Source: CAZELM01 sp964512995 (GTDB lineage Bacteria; CSSED10-310). Taken from it: a DNA stretch of 64,000 nucleotides. Made by a program: the position numbers and the translations under genes. Positions 56,983-64,000 of the stretch are shown piece after piece; positions within the stretch are counted from its first letter, which is position 1, and every line of letters starts with the position of its first letter. Under the pieces are notes generated by a model. The model saw nothing but the letters and a program-made list of their open reading frames with translations. It did not search any database and was not told the DNA's origin. The stretch is from the NCBI GenBank assembly GCA_964512995.1, contig CAZELM010000019.1, forward strand, positions 1-64,000. The letters run 5' to 3'.

Positions 56983-57966
56983 ATGCTGGATCTTTCTACC
57001 GAATATATGGGTTTGAAGTTAAAAAATCCTTTGATTGTTGCCAGTTGCAGTCTGGTGAAATCTGTCGACAACATTATCAGATGCCAGGAAGCCGGTGCAG
57101 GTGCTGTTGTGTTAAAATCATTATTTGAGGAGCAGATCTCGCATGAAGCGAAGCATCTGCTTGAATCATCCACCGCAGATTGGCACCCGGAAAGCTACGA
57201 CTACATCATGAACATGCAGATGGAGTTCAGTGAAATTGATTATCTCAATATTGTAACTGAAGCCAAAAAGTCTGTTTCCATTCCCGTAATCGCAAGTATT
57301 AATTGTTCAACAGCAGGTGGATGGCTGGATTACGCTCGTAAATTGGAAGATGCCGGTGCCGATGGACTGGAACTCAATATCGCACTGCTACCCACCAGCC
57401 CCAAACAGATCGGTCGCGACATTGAAGAACATTATATCAATATTCTAAAAGCCATAAAGGAGAAAACCAGTATTCCAATCGCCATAAAAATCGGACCCTA
57501 TTTCTCTTCCATCGCTCGAATAGCAGCGGAACTCAGTTGGAATGGCGCATCTGCCCTCGTCCTGTTTAACCGGTTCTATCAATTCGATATCGATATTCAT
57601 TCAATGAAAATCCGACCTGGAAATCGATTCAGCACATCAGACGAAATAAGTCTCCCACTTCGATGGGTTGCGATTCTAGCTGGCCGATTGGGATCAGATA
57701 TCTGTGGAACAACCGGTGTACACACGGGTGAAGATGTCATCAAATTCCTGTTGGCGGGTTCCAATGCTGTTCAGATCTGTTCAACGCTCTATCTTCATGG
57801 ACTGAATCACATCGACACTATTCTCCAACAAATCTCGGATTGGATGCATCACAATCACTTCCAGAGCATCTCCGCGTTCCATGGATTGCTCTGCCAGAAA
57901 AACAGCGATACGCCGGTCAGCTATGAACGGCTTCAATATATCAAAGCACTGGTCAATATCGAATAG
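56983..57966 (+). CDS. Dihydroorotate dehydrogenase-like flavoprotein
   Basis: 327 residues of the PyrD-like TIM-barrel family. LSTEYMGLKLKNPLIVASC, then AGAGAVVLKSLFEEQI, IPVIASINCST and the C-terminal GTTGVHTGEDVIKFLLAG and VQICSTL segments fit the FMN-binding barrel. It belongs to the branch often annotated as 'dihydroorotate dehydrogenase-like', whose members occur apart from pyrimidine genes. I cannot see the usual catalytic Cys/Ser loop clearly, so it may act on another substrate. GGAGG is 6 bases before the chosen ATG. It is divergent from rnf. Confidence 0.75.
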   Translation: MLDLSTEYMGLKLKNPLIVASCSLVKSVDNIIRCQEAGAGAVVLKSLFEEQISHEAKHLLESSTADWHPESYDYIMNMQMEFSEIDYLNIVTEAKKSVSIPVIASINCSTAGGWLDYARKLEDAGADGLELNIALLPTSPKQIGRDIEEHYINILKAIKEKTSIPIAIKIGPYFSSIARIAAELSWNGASALVLFNRFYQFDIDIHSMKIRPGNRFSTSDEISLPLRWVAILAGRLGSDICGTTGVHTGEDVIKFLLAGSNAVQICSTLYLHGLNHIDTILQQISDWMHHNHFQSISAFHGLLCQKNSDTPVSYERLQYIKALVNIE

Positions 57967-58227
57967 AATGGTCATGTAAATTGACCGCCTGTCCACACAC
58001 TCGCCGCCCTGAAGATCCTTATTCGGATGCAAGGATGGACATGGTCTGTCTGTTTATCATACTCTGAGTTGGGTTTCTTTTCGATACGTACCGACAATTT
58101 CAATATTATTAGACGTTATTTTCTGTAGAAAAGGGCAACATAAAGCCGACGAAAACCGGGATCAGATCCTTTTCATCGCCAATATTGACATGGTGAGTTT
58201 AGAATCGCAGCTAAGGAGGCTTTTTCA

Positions 58228-59319
58228 ATGGCTGAACAATATGACAATGCAAATAACTCCATGAACTTAAAAAATATTTCCTGTCACGTGATGGAGTATC
58301 TCACAGAAGGTATTTTTCAGCTCAATCATCTCCAAGAAATCGAATACATCAATACCTCCGCCGCTCGCTTCTTAAAATTGAATGGGCATCCTGTTTATAA
58401 GCAACGATGGGACGATATCGGATTGCGATGTGGTCATCCATCACTGTATAATTGGCTTACAGAGGTCATACGAAATAAATCTTCGGAATACAGTGCACAA
58501 CTTCTGACCAATATCGATAGTTCTACACAAATGGTGAAATGCATGCGCTCGGAGTCAGAAAATGGGATTATCATTGTGTTCAGTATCATGGCAACCCCCT
58601 CATCAGTACACTCATTCTTGCCGGAAAAATCCGATATCACAAACGATGTCCTTATGGAATTCATTGTTCATGCATTCAGCAATCTCCTGACACCGATGAT
58701 GGCTCTCCCGGATATGATAACTCCTAAGTCGCACGGGGATACACATCCGGCCAATTTCATGGTGTATATTGAAGCATGTGTTCAACGGATGGCGGATTTA
58801 ACTTATCACATGGATACCTGGTCGAAACTGGGGAACTATGGTTTTTGCGAAGCTGACATCAACGAGTTGCTTCAAGATATTGTCACTGATTCACGAATCC
58901 CCAATACCATCACGATATCGATTGATCCTGCAAAGAATCCTCTGAATACGATGATTGATACGGCACAGATCACTCGTGCAATGATGAATATTATAAAAAA
59001 TGCATGTGAGGCGATGGATCAGCGCGGAAAAATCCATATCAGCACCGAGTATCTGACAGGTAACGAGTCCATGATCAAAAATCCAACCGGTTCTTCCGCT
59101 CGAATCGGAATCCGTGACCATGGACCGGGAATCAGTGGTTCGATTGCCAAACAACTTTTTTCTCCATTCTTTACAACAAAACCGAAACCGAATCACGGCC
59201 GAGGACTCGGGCTTTGGCTGGCTCAGAAGATCATCTCCGATCACCATGGAATCATTTCTTTTGCCAATCATCCCACAGGAGGTTCGGTCTTTTACGTTCA
59301 CCTTCCTGTGATCACGTGA
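58228..59319 (+). CDS. Orphan PAS-type histidine kinase
   Basis: 363 residues. A PAS-like sensor (about 20-125, EGIFQLNHLQEIEYIN) is followed by a phospho-acceptor helix with H148 in VHAFSNLLTPMMA, similar to the HDFNNLLTP-type H-box, and an ATPase domain with N box NIIKNACEAM, G1 box DHGPGIS and G2 box GRGLGLWLAQKI. There is no membrane segment, so the kinase is cytosolic. AAGGAGG is 8 bases before the ATG. No response regulator lies nearby. Confidence 0.85.
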   Translation: MAEQYDNANNSMNLKNISCHVMEYLTEGIFQLNHLQEIEYINTSAARFLKLNGHPVYKQRWDDIGLRCGHPSLYNWLTEVIRNKSSEYSAQLLTNIDSSTQMVKCMRSESENGIIIVFSIMATPSSVHSFLPEKSDITNDVLMEFIVHAFSNLLTPMMALPDMITPKSHGDTHPANFMVYIEACVQRMADLTYHMDTWSKLGNYGFCEADINELLQDIVTDSRIPNTITISIDPAKNPLNTMIDTAQITRAMMNIIKNACEAMDQRGKIHISTEYLTGNESMIKNPTGSSARIGIRDHGPGISGSIAKQLFSPFFTTKPKPNHGRGLGLWLAQKIISDHHGIISFANHPTGGSVFYVHLPVIT

Positions 59320-59915
59320 TCTGGATGTGAACCTTCCCACCGGATGGCTCAAGTGAAGAGAACCCGGGATGGAGACCGGTCTGATTTATCAAGATACTGA
59401 TTCAGAGACCATGCATCCGCTTCAGTGCTGCTTATCGATGGTTTATGCTTGAGTGAAGAGGCTTCATACTGCCAGCCACGCATGCCCTGCAAATGATCCT
59501 GCTCCGCACCATCCATTGTCATATTATGCCATATATGTGGTTCATACGGGTAAATCATCATCCGCCTCCCTTCCAAATCCGAATACACCTGATCCGGATA
59601 CTTTTAAAGAAAGCAAAGGCTGTACCAATAACCAGCGGACGATTCATCAGAAATGATTACACCATATCGACTCCACCATGATGAATGACAAAATAAGAAA
59701 CAACACCCGTAAGGGACAGATGATTCCGTTTATCGAAAGGGAAAATTGAAAGGGCTTTTTTAAAACTTGGAACAGACGAACAGGGAGGTTCAATAAAGTC
59801 CAATATGACCATTATCTTTGCGCCTACAAACTAGGCACATGCCAACCAAATCACACTGAATCTGTAAACTCAGTGAAAGGAAACCAATTGGACGATATTT
59901 TCAAGGAAACCGAAG
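59320..59915. other. Intergenic region after the histidine kinase
   Basis: About 600 bp between convergent genes. No terminator with a clear stem and T run was found. A 79-codon minus-strand frame (59349-59588) lacks homology, and its GTG-type start has only a weak site. I see nothing else of note. Confidence 0.35.
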
Positions 59916-62900
59916 CTATTGGATCTTCCATGTGATCGGCCATGGAGACGATGTGATTCCATCGATATCCGTCGATTCGATTCCGATATCCACTTCCACG
60001 GGGGATTGTGTCTCCAGTTTTTCATAGAAAAAAAGAAGACCATAATAGCCATCTTCTTTTTCCAGATCACCATGAAGTCCGTCATCGATCAGTTCAATGC
60101 CGGTTGGTTGATTCATGTAGGTGATTTCCACTTTCGCGATATGATTTCTCCCGAAAGGATGTTCCACTTTCGCGATAATCCATAAAAACCCCAAGTCATG
60201 GGTGCTGGCGATGTCGACCGGTGAGTACCAGATATGACGACCCGAGATCGCAGGCCGAAGAATCGTTTCGTTGCGTTCCACCAGAATGACATAAGGTACT
60301 TTTTCACTCGTTCGTCCTTGTTTATCAAACGCAACCACATACATTTTATATTCATGCGGCGGCAGATAATAGGCCGACAGCTTAAGCCATCGCGTATACC
60401 GGCCGTCGTTGGCTGTTGAATCGCCATGCGTTCCATCATCGTACAGCTTCCAGGATGTAGGAAAATTCTCCCAATACAGCTCCACGGTATCGATCACTCC
60501 ACCTTTTGCTGGATGGGTGACTTTTGCAGATATCAGAAATGACATCTCCGCATTCGCACGGAAATCTTCCGTTGAACCCAGAATATCTTCGATGATGGGA
60601 TTTTCGGGCGGTCTGGGAGTTGGTGTGCCGGAAGCAACCATGGGATAATGATATCCGATATCAGCGAACCGGATATCCGGGAATTCGTATGGGAGTTGAT
60701 CCGGGCAGGTTGTCAAAGATTCCATGTTGATGGAATAGCCGCCGGGCACCGGGAAAAATACGCTCTCCGAAGTCACTCCTCCGGTATTCACATTCGGGCT
60801 GAAAGAATGACCCGGAACATTCTGGTAAAGGTAGTGATCTCCTTTGGGTCCAGAAACAAAGACAGGATCGGAATGGAAGGAGTGCTGGGCATTGATGTCG
60901 TTCGGAATATTGGAATACTCCCCATACGATATATCGATGCCGATATCTTCTGGACCCCAGAAACACGTCCTGATGAGATTTACGATCCCATAATCCACAG
61001 TTCCACTCACCGCATAACGACTGTTCCCTGCATAAGTGCAGTTGATGATATCAGCCGAACCAACCCGCACATCGGTTCCGCCGCTGTTTCGCACAAACAG
61101 GCAGTTCGACAACTCCAGGAAACAGCTTTCACCGGATTCAAAGACCAGTGCATTGTTTCGATTGTCGAAAAACTCACAACTCGTCAACTTCGGTTCAGCT
61201 CCATATTGAATATATATCCCCCCAGCATTGTTATAACTGCCGCAACAGTTATCACTGATCTTTGTCTGGTAGATCACAGGAGCAGGATCATGCCAGCCCA
61301 GGATGGAAACAGCTCCCCCACCCCATCCCGCTTCGCAATGTGAAATGTCTGTATTCTCCATTGTGAATCCGGAGCTGACGGCATGAATGCCGCCTCCAGA
61401 CGACAATGCCTGGCAATGGACGATCCGACAGTTCCGTATCTGCGGCGACGTGCCCGGAAGCAGCAGAATTCCAGCGCCAATATCGTGAAATCCACCCATA
61501 ATGGTGAATCCATCCAAAACACATCCAGACTCATCCCCGGATTCGAAACGGAATCCACGATGCGGCTGAGTATCTGTACCATTACAGTCTATAATTGTCG
61601 TATCTGGACCGCGGTGCGATCGGACAGTGATTGGCTTTCCTAAAAATACGATATCGGTGTTCCCAAGTCCGGAATAAGTACCATCAAAAACCAAAACACA
61701 CTCCCCCGGTTCTGCATGACGGATCGCGGACTGAATCGTTTGATATTGAAACGGCACATACCGGACTCCCTCCATCGGAGTCGGAGTCGGATAACCAAGG
61801 GTTGGGGTCGGTGTTGGGGTTGGCATGACCGGCGTAGGCGTCGGAGTGACGGAAGTGGGAGTTGGTGGCACCAAAGTCGGAACCAGTTCCGGTAAATCAC
61901 TCCGGCGATGAAAACCCAGATCGATAATCAGTTCATCCGATACCGCATCCGTTCGCGTGAATCCCCGAGGCATCGTAATGCCATCTCCCATATCGACACA
62001 TGGGCTGTCAATGCCCTGACCCGCAGATATTTGCGAAAGGTAAAACCACCCCAGTTCTCCCTGTGTAAAGAGAGGATCCACTGAGACATCCGATTCTGAT
62101 GGTTCCGCGCCGCTATAATCGACTGTGTTATTCCAGATATCATTATATTCCAGGATAACGCATGCGCTTTGCTCTGATTCGATACCAACCCGATTGGAAC
62201 AGATGATGTTGCCGCGAAGCAAAGCAGATCCTGTCACTTCAACCGCTGTTTGGGCGTTGTTGGATACGGTGTTATATAGCAACATCGATTCGTCATGCAT
62301 CAATCCGATCGAGAATCCATCGGATGTGTCCGATCGGGAATCTGTGATCAGTGAAAACTCCACGAGGCACGGTGCATTACTGAATATCGCCGCACCCATT
62401 TCCGCCCAGTTTCCGATAAATTCACAATTTTTTACGATCAGTGTTCCCGCGAGATGGGTCACCGCTCCACCTGCATCACAAGAAAATCGATTAAAATTTT
62501 CTGACAACACGCACCCTTCGAGCCAGACAAGGCACCCAGGACAATTGACGGTCAATCCGGAGCCCGATGAACAGAGCGCATAATGACGATGAATCAGACA
62601 GCGAATCATGGTCACATCTGAATCGATGCATACGATTCCGGGGCGATCGAGGTTCCCCAATGAATCCGGGATGGCAAGATTGTCCGAGATATCACACTGC
62701 GTCATCACCACTGTAGACGCCTCGATATGAATCCCGGCACCGCCGCTGCTATGAATTCCCCGGGTCGCACGTATTCCCGATAAAGCGGCGCCGGGAGCCG
62801 GCACATCAGAAATTACGATCACACGATCCCTCAGACCACCATCGATGATGACACTCCCAGGCTCGCCGGCTGCAATGATCCGGATTCCGGGAGTATGCGG

Positions 62901-63188
62901 CCATTGGAGATTCTCCGGGTATGTTCCAGGGGATATGTAAATTTCAGTATGCGCGGCTGCTGCATCGAGTGCCTCCTGGATTGTTTCGAAATCCGCCGGA
63001 ACATAAAGAACCATCGTAGGAGGGATCGGTGTTGGTGAAAAAAACGGAGTATAGGTTGGAGGAGGAGTATTCCGATGGCTCATCGTGATGGCATCCAAAT
63101 CAGAAGCCCTCAAAATATTGCGATTACCGCTATTCACAGAAGCCAGAACAATAAAACTTATCATTAAAAAAGGAATCCCCTGTTTCAT
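59916..63188 (-). CDS. Secreted double beta-helix protein
   Basis: 1090 residues. Signal peptide (about 1-20, hydrophobic IPFLMISFIVLASV), short Pro-rich linker, first right-handed beta-helix of the pectate-lyase type (about 60-390), a Thr-Pro linker (about 405-450), a second beta-helix (about 450-740) that also has the GIHAVSS and GGGIHA-type coils, and C-terminal beta-sandwich domains (about 790-1090) with two HGD-type repeats (DDGTHGDSTANDGRY and DDGLHGDLEKEDGYY). There is no dockerin-like tail, unlike the other giant secreted proteins. GGAGG is 5-6 bases before the ATG at 63188. No catalytic residues are evident; it probably binds or decorates surfaces. Confidence 0.8.
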   Translation of the reverse strand: MKQGIPFLMISFIVLASVNSGNRNILRASDLDAITMSHRNTPPPTYTPFFSPTPIPPTMVLYVPADFETIQEALDAAAAHTEIYISPGTYPENLQWPHTPGIRIIAAGEPGSVIIDGGLRDRVIVISDVPAPGAALSGIRATRGIHSSGGAGIHIEASTVVMTQCDISDNLAIPDSLGNLDRPGIVCIDSDVTMIRCLIHRHYALCSSGSGLTVNCPGCLVWLEGCVLSENFNRFSCDAGGAVTHLAGTLIVKNCEFIGNWAEMGAAIFSNAPCLVEFSLITDSRSDTSDGFSIGLMHDESMLLYNTVSNNAQTAVEVTGSALLRGNIICSNRVGIESEQSACVILEYNDIWNNTVDYSGAEPSESDVSVDPLFTQGELGWFYLSQISAGQGIDSPCVDMGDGITMPRGFTRTDAVSDELIIDLGFHRRSDLPELVPTLVPPTPTSVTPTPTPVMPTPTPTPTLGYPTPTPMEGVRYVPFQYQTIQSAIRHAEPGECVLVFDGTYSGLGNTDIVFLGKPITVRSHRGPDTTIIDCNGTDTQPHRGFRFESGDESGCVLDGFTIMGGFHDIGAGILLLPGTSPQIRNCRIVHCQALSSGGGIHAVSSGFTMENTDISHCEAGWGGGAVSILGWHDPAPVIYQTKISDNCCGSYNNAGGIYIQYGAEPKLTSCEFFDNRNNALVFESGESCFLELSNCLFVRNSGGTDVRVGSADIINCTYAGNSRYAVSGTVDYGIVNLIRTCFWGPEDIGIDISYGEYSNIPNDINAQHSFHSDPVFVSGPKGDHYLYQNVPGHSFSPNVNTGGVTSESVFFPVPGGYSINMESLTTCPDQLPYEFPDIRFADIGYHYPMVASGTPTPRPPENPIIEDILGSTEDFRANAEMSFLISAKVTHPAKGGVIDTVELYWENFPTSWKLYDDGTHGDSTANDGRYTRWLKLSAYYLPPHEYKMYVVAFDKQGRTSEKVPYVILVERNETILRPAISGRHIWYSPVDIASTHDLGFLWIIAKVEHPFGRNHIAKVEITYMNQPTGIELIDDGLHGDLEKEDGYYGLLFFYEKLETQSPVEVDIGIESTDIDGITSSPWPITWKIQ

Positions 63189-63778
63189 GATTACCTCCGG
63201 ATCAGGATCACTCCGAGAAGCTTCTGGAAAACATCCGCAGAAACCCCGAATAGATCTCAAAACTTTCCTGGATTCAGTATTTTTCTGAATCAGCCCGGCA
63301 TTCTCTCTGTGTCTTCACATCTGCAAATATTGTGACAAGCTTACCGATTAAAAGCAAAATCATTAAAAACAACTGCAATTCAAGCGATTGGGCAAAATTC
63401 GCGAGGACTTATAAACCTGCCCTGACCCATCACCCGAGACAATTGCAGAATTAAAAGCCAAGCCCTCGTTTGCCACGGTGAATGATGATCTGCGGGGAAT
63501 GAACAACAAATGAAAAATCCATCGGGACGAAGAAAAATAAACAATCGCTGTTTCTTGCTCTTGAAAAGATCTAATATCTAACATCATATAATTAAATCAT
63601 TTTGAAATTTTCAGATCCGATATGGACGAATCAGAAATTCTTGGAGGGTCTCCGGCTCATCTTCCATATGAATCTTCTAACTCATTATTATTAAATTATT
63701 TTTTATATTATTTGCCGATGCCGTCCATTCTGTTGCATCTCATACGAAAAAAAACGCGAGGCAGCCGCGGCCGGAGGA
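63189..63778. other. Intergenic region upstream of the beta-helix gene
   Basis: Contains a perfect 7-bp inverted repeat, GATTCAG (63271-63277) and CTGAATC (63285-63291), 83-103 bp upstream of the beta-helix start; it could be an operator or an RNA hairpin. An AT-rich stretch spans about 63660-63720. No gene is seen. Confidence 0.4.
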
Positions 63779-63807
63779 TTGATTTTAAAAATTAATCGTA
63801 TCATAAT
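63779..63807 (+). promoter_or_regulatory. Likely promoter of the last gene
   Basis: TTGATT (63779-63784), a 17-base spacer, then CATAAT (63802-63807). It would give a 5' untranslated region of about 100 bases before the ATG at 63917. Confidence 0.45.
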
Positions 63808-63916
63808 CCGCCTCAATCAGGGGGACATCCTCCTGAGAGTAGTGACAAAGTCAATTGTTTAAAGAAGTTTGTGAATGTTGTGGTAACTTTTTGAAGTTCC
63901 ACTAAGGAGGAAGAAA

Positions 63917-64000
63917 ATGAAACGTTTATTCGTAATTTTAAGTACAGTTGCAATGATCATTGGTATGACCGCTCTCGTCAGTGCCCAGGCACCCGATGCC
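63917..64000 (+). CDS. N-terminal end of a secreted protein (cut by window edge)
   Basis: 28 codons are visible, beginning MKRLFVILSTVAMIIGMTAL and ending near VSAQAPDA. This is a classic signal peptide with a cleavage site after SAQA. AAGGAGG lies 6 bases before the ATG. The mature part lies beyond the window, so no family can be named. Confidence 0.75.
   Translation, partial: MKRLFVILSTVAMIIGMTALVSAQAPDA

Noticed and set aside
59349..59588. 79-codon minus-strand frame after the kinase gene
   Set aside because: No homology and a weak start; treated as noncoding.

Overview
The window looks like a chromosomal segment of an uncultivated, probably anaerobic, Gram-negative bacterium. Evidence: an RnfBCDGEA ion pump, a TonB-type C-terminal domain, a DUF374 acyltransferase, many secreted proteins with Thr-Pro linkers, and three proteins that share a C-terminal dockerin-like EF-hand module. 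Base composition is moderate, and Shine-Dalgarno sites are clear (AGGAGG/AAGGAG). This style of secretome is common in poorly sampled candidate phyla; I cannot name the phylum. No rRNA, tRNA or CRISPR array was seen.

Layout. 0.1-4.2 kb (minus): M8-like metalloprotease, DUF2278 protein, GH13 enzyme. 4.2-12.8 kb is an accessory zone rich in repeats: a 66-bp tandem repeat, a large metallophosphoesterase-NACHT-FGE-like fusion, a C39-like peptidase, an RlmN-like radical SAM protein coupled to a thioredoxin-reductase-like flavoprotein, a 21-22 bp minisatellite of about 20 units, an IS110 remnant and nested palindromes. 13-20.5 kb: a helical unknown protein, a giant beta-repeat surface protein, a phosphatase and an orphan MntA antitoxin beside a HEPN relic. 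20.7-27.8 kb is mostly housekeeping: HD hydrolase, rsmG, mnmG, an ECF sigma factor with an anti-sigma/TonB fusion, DUF374 acyltransferase, adenosine deaminase. 27.8-36 kb: a secreted protein, then a tight operon of a GT-C-like membrane glycosyltransferase with three radical SAM enzymes, then a promoter-to-terminator small RNA candidate. 36-44.5 kb: DinB-like protein, 14-repeat VCBS protein, YciI-like protein, beta-helix/GH113-like fusion, metalloprotease. 44.8-51.6 kb: molbindin, TPR-CHAT protease, ECF sigma with an overlapping soluble zinc anti-sigma, GNAT. 51.7-56.7 kb: complete rnfBCDGEA operon. 57-64 kb: dihydroorotate-dehydrogenase-like protein, orphan histidine kinase, double beta-helix secreted protein, start of another secreted protein.

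The two most interesting systems are (i) the metallophosphoesterase-NACHT-FGE fusion, which has an effector-STAND-sensor layout and a sensor domain lacking the FGE catalytic cysteines, and (ii) the TPR-CHAT protease beside an ECF sigma/zinc anti-sigma pair. The latter recalls the CHAT protease to sigma-factor logic of type III-E CRISPR, but no CRISPR is present. Both are inferences from domain content and gene order.
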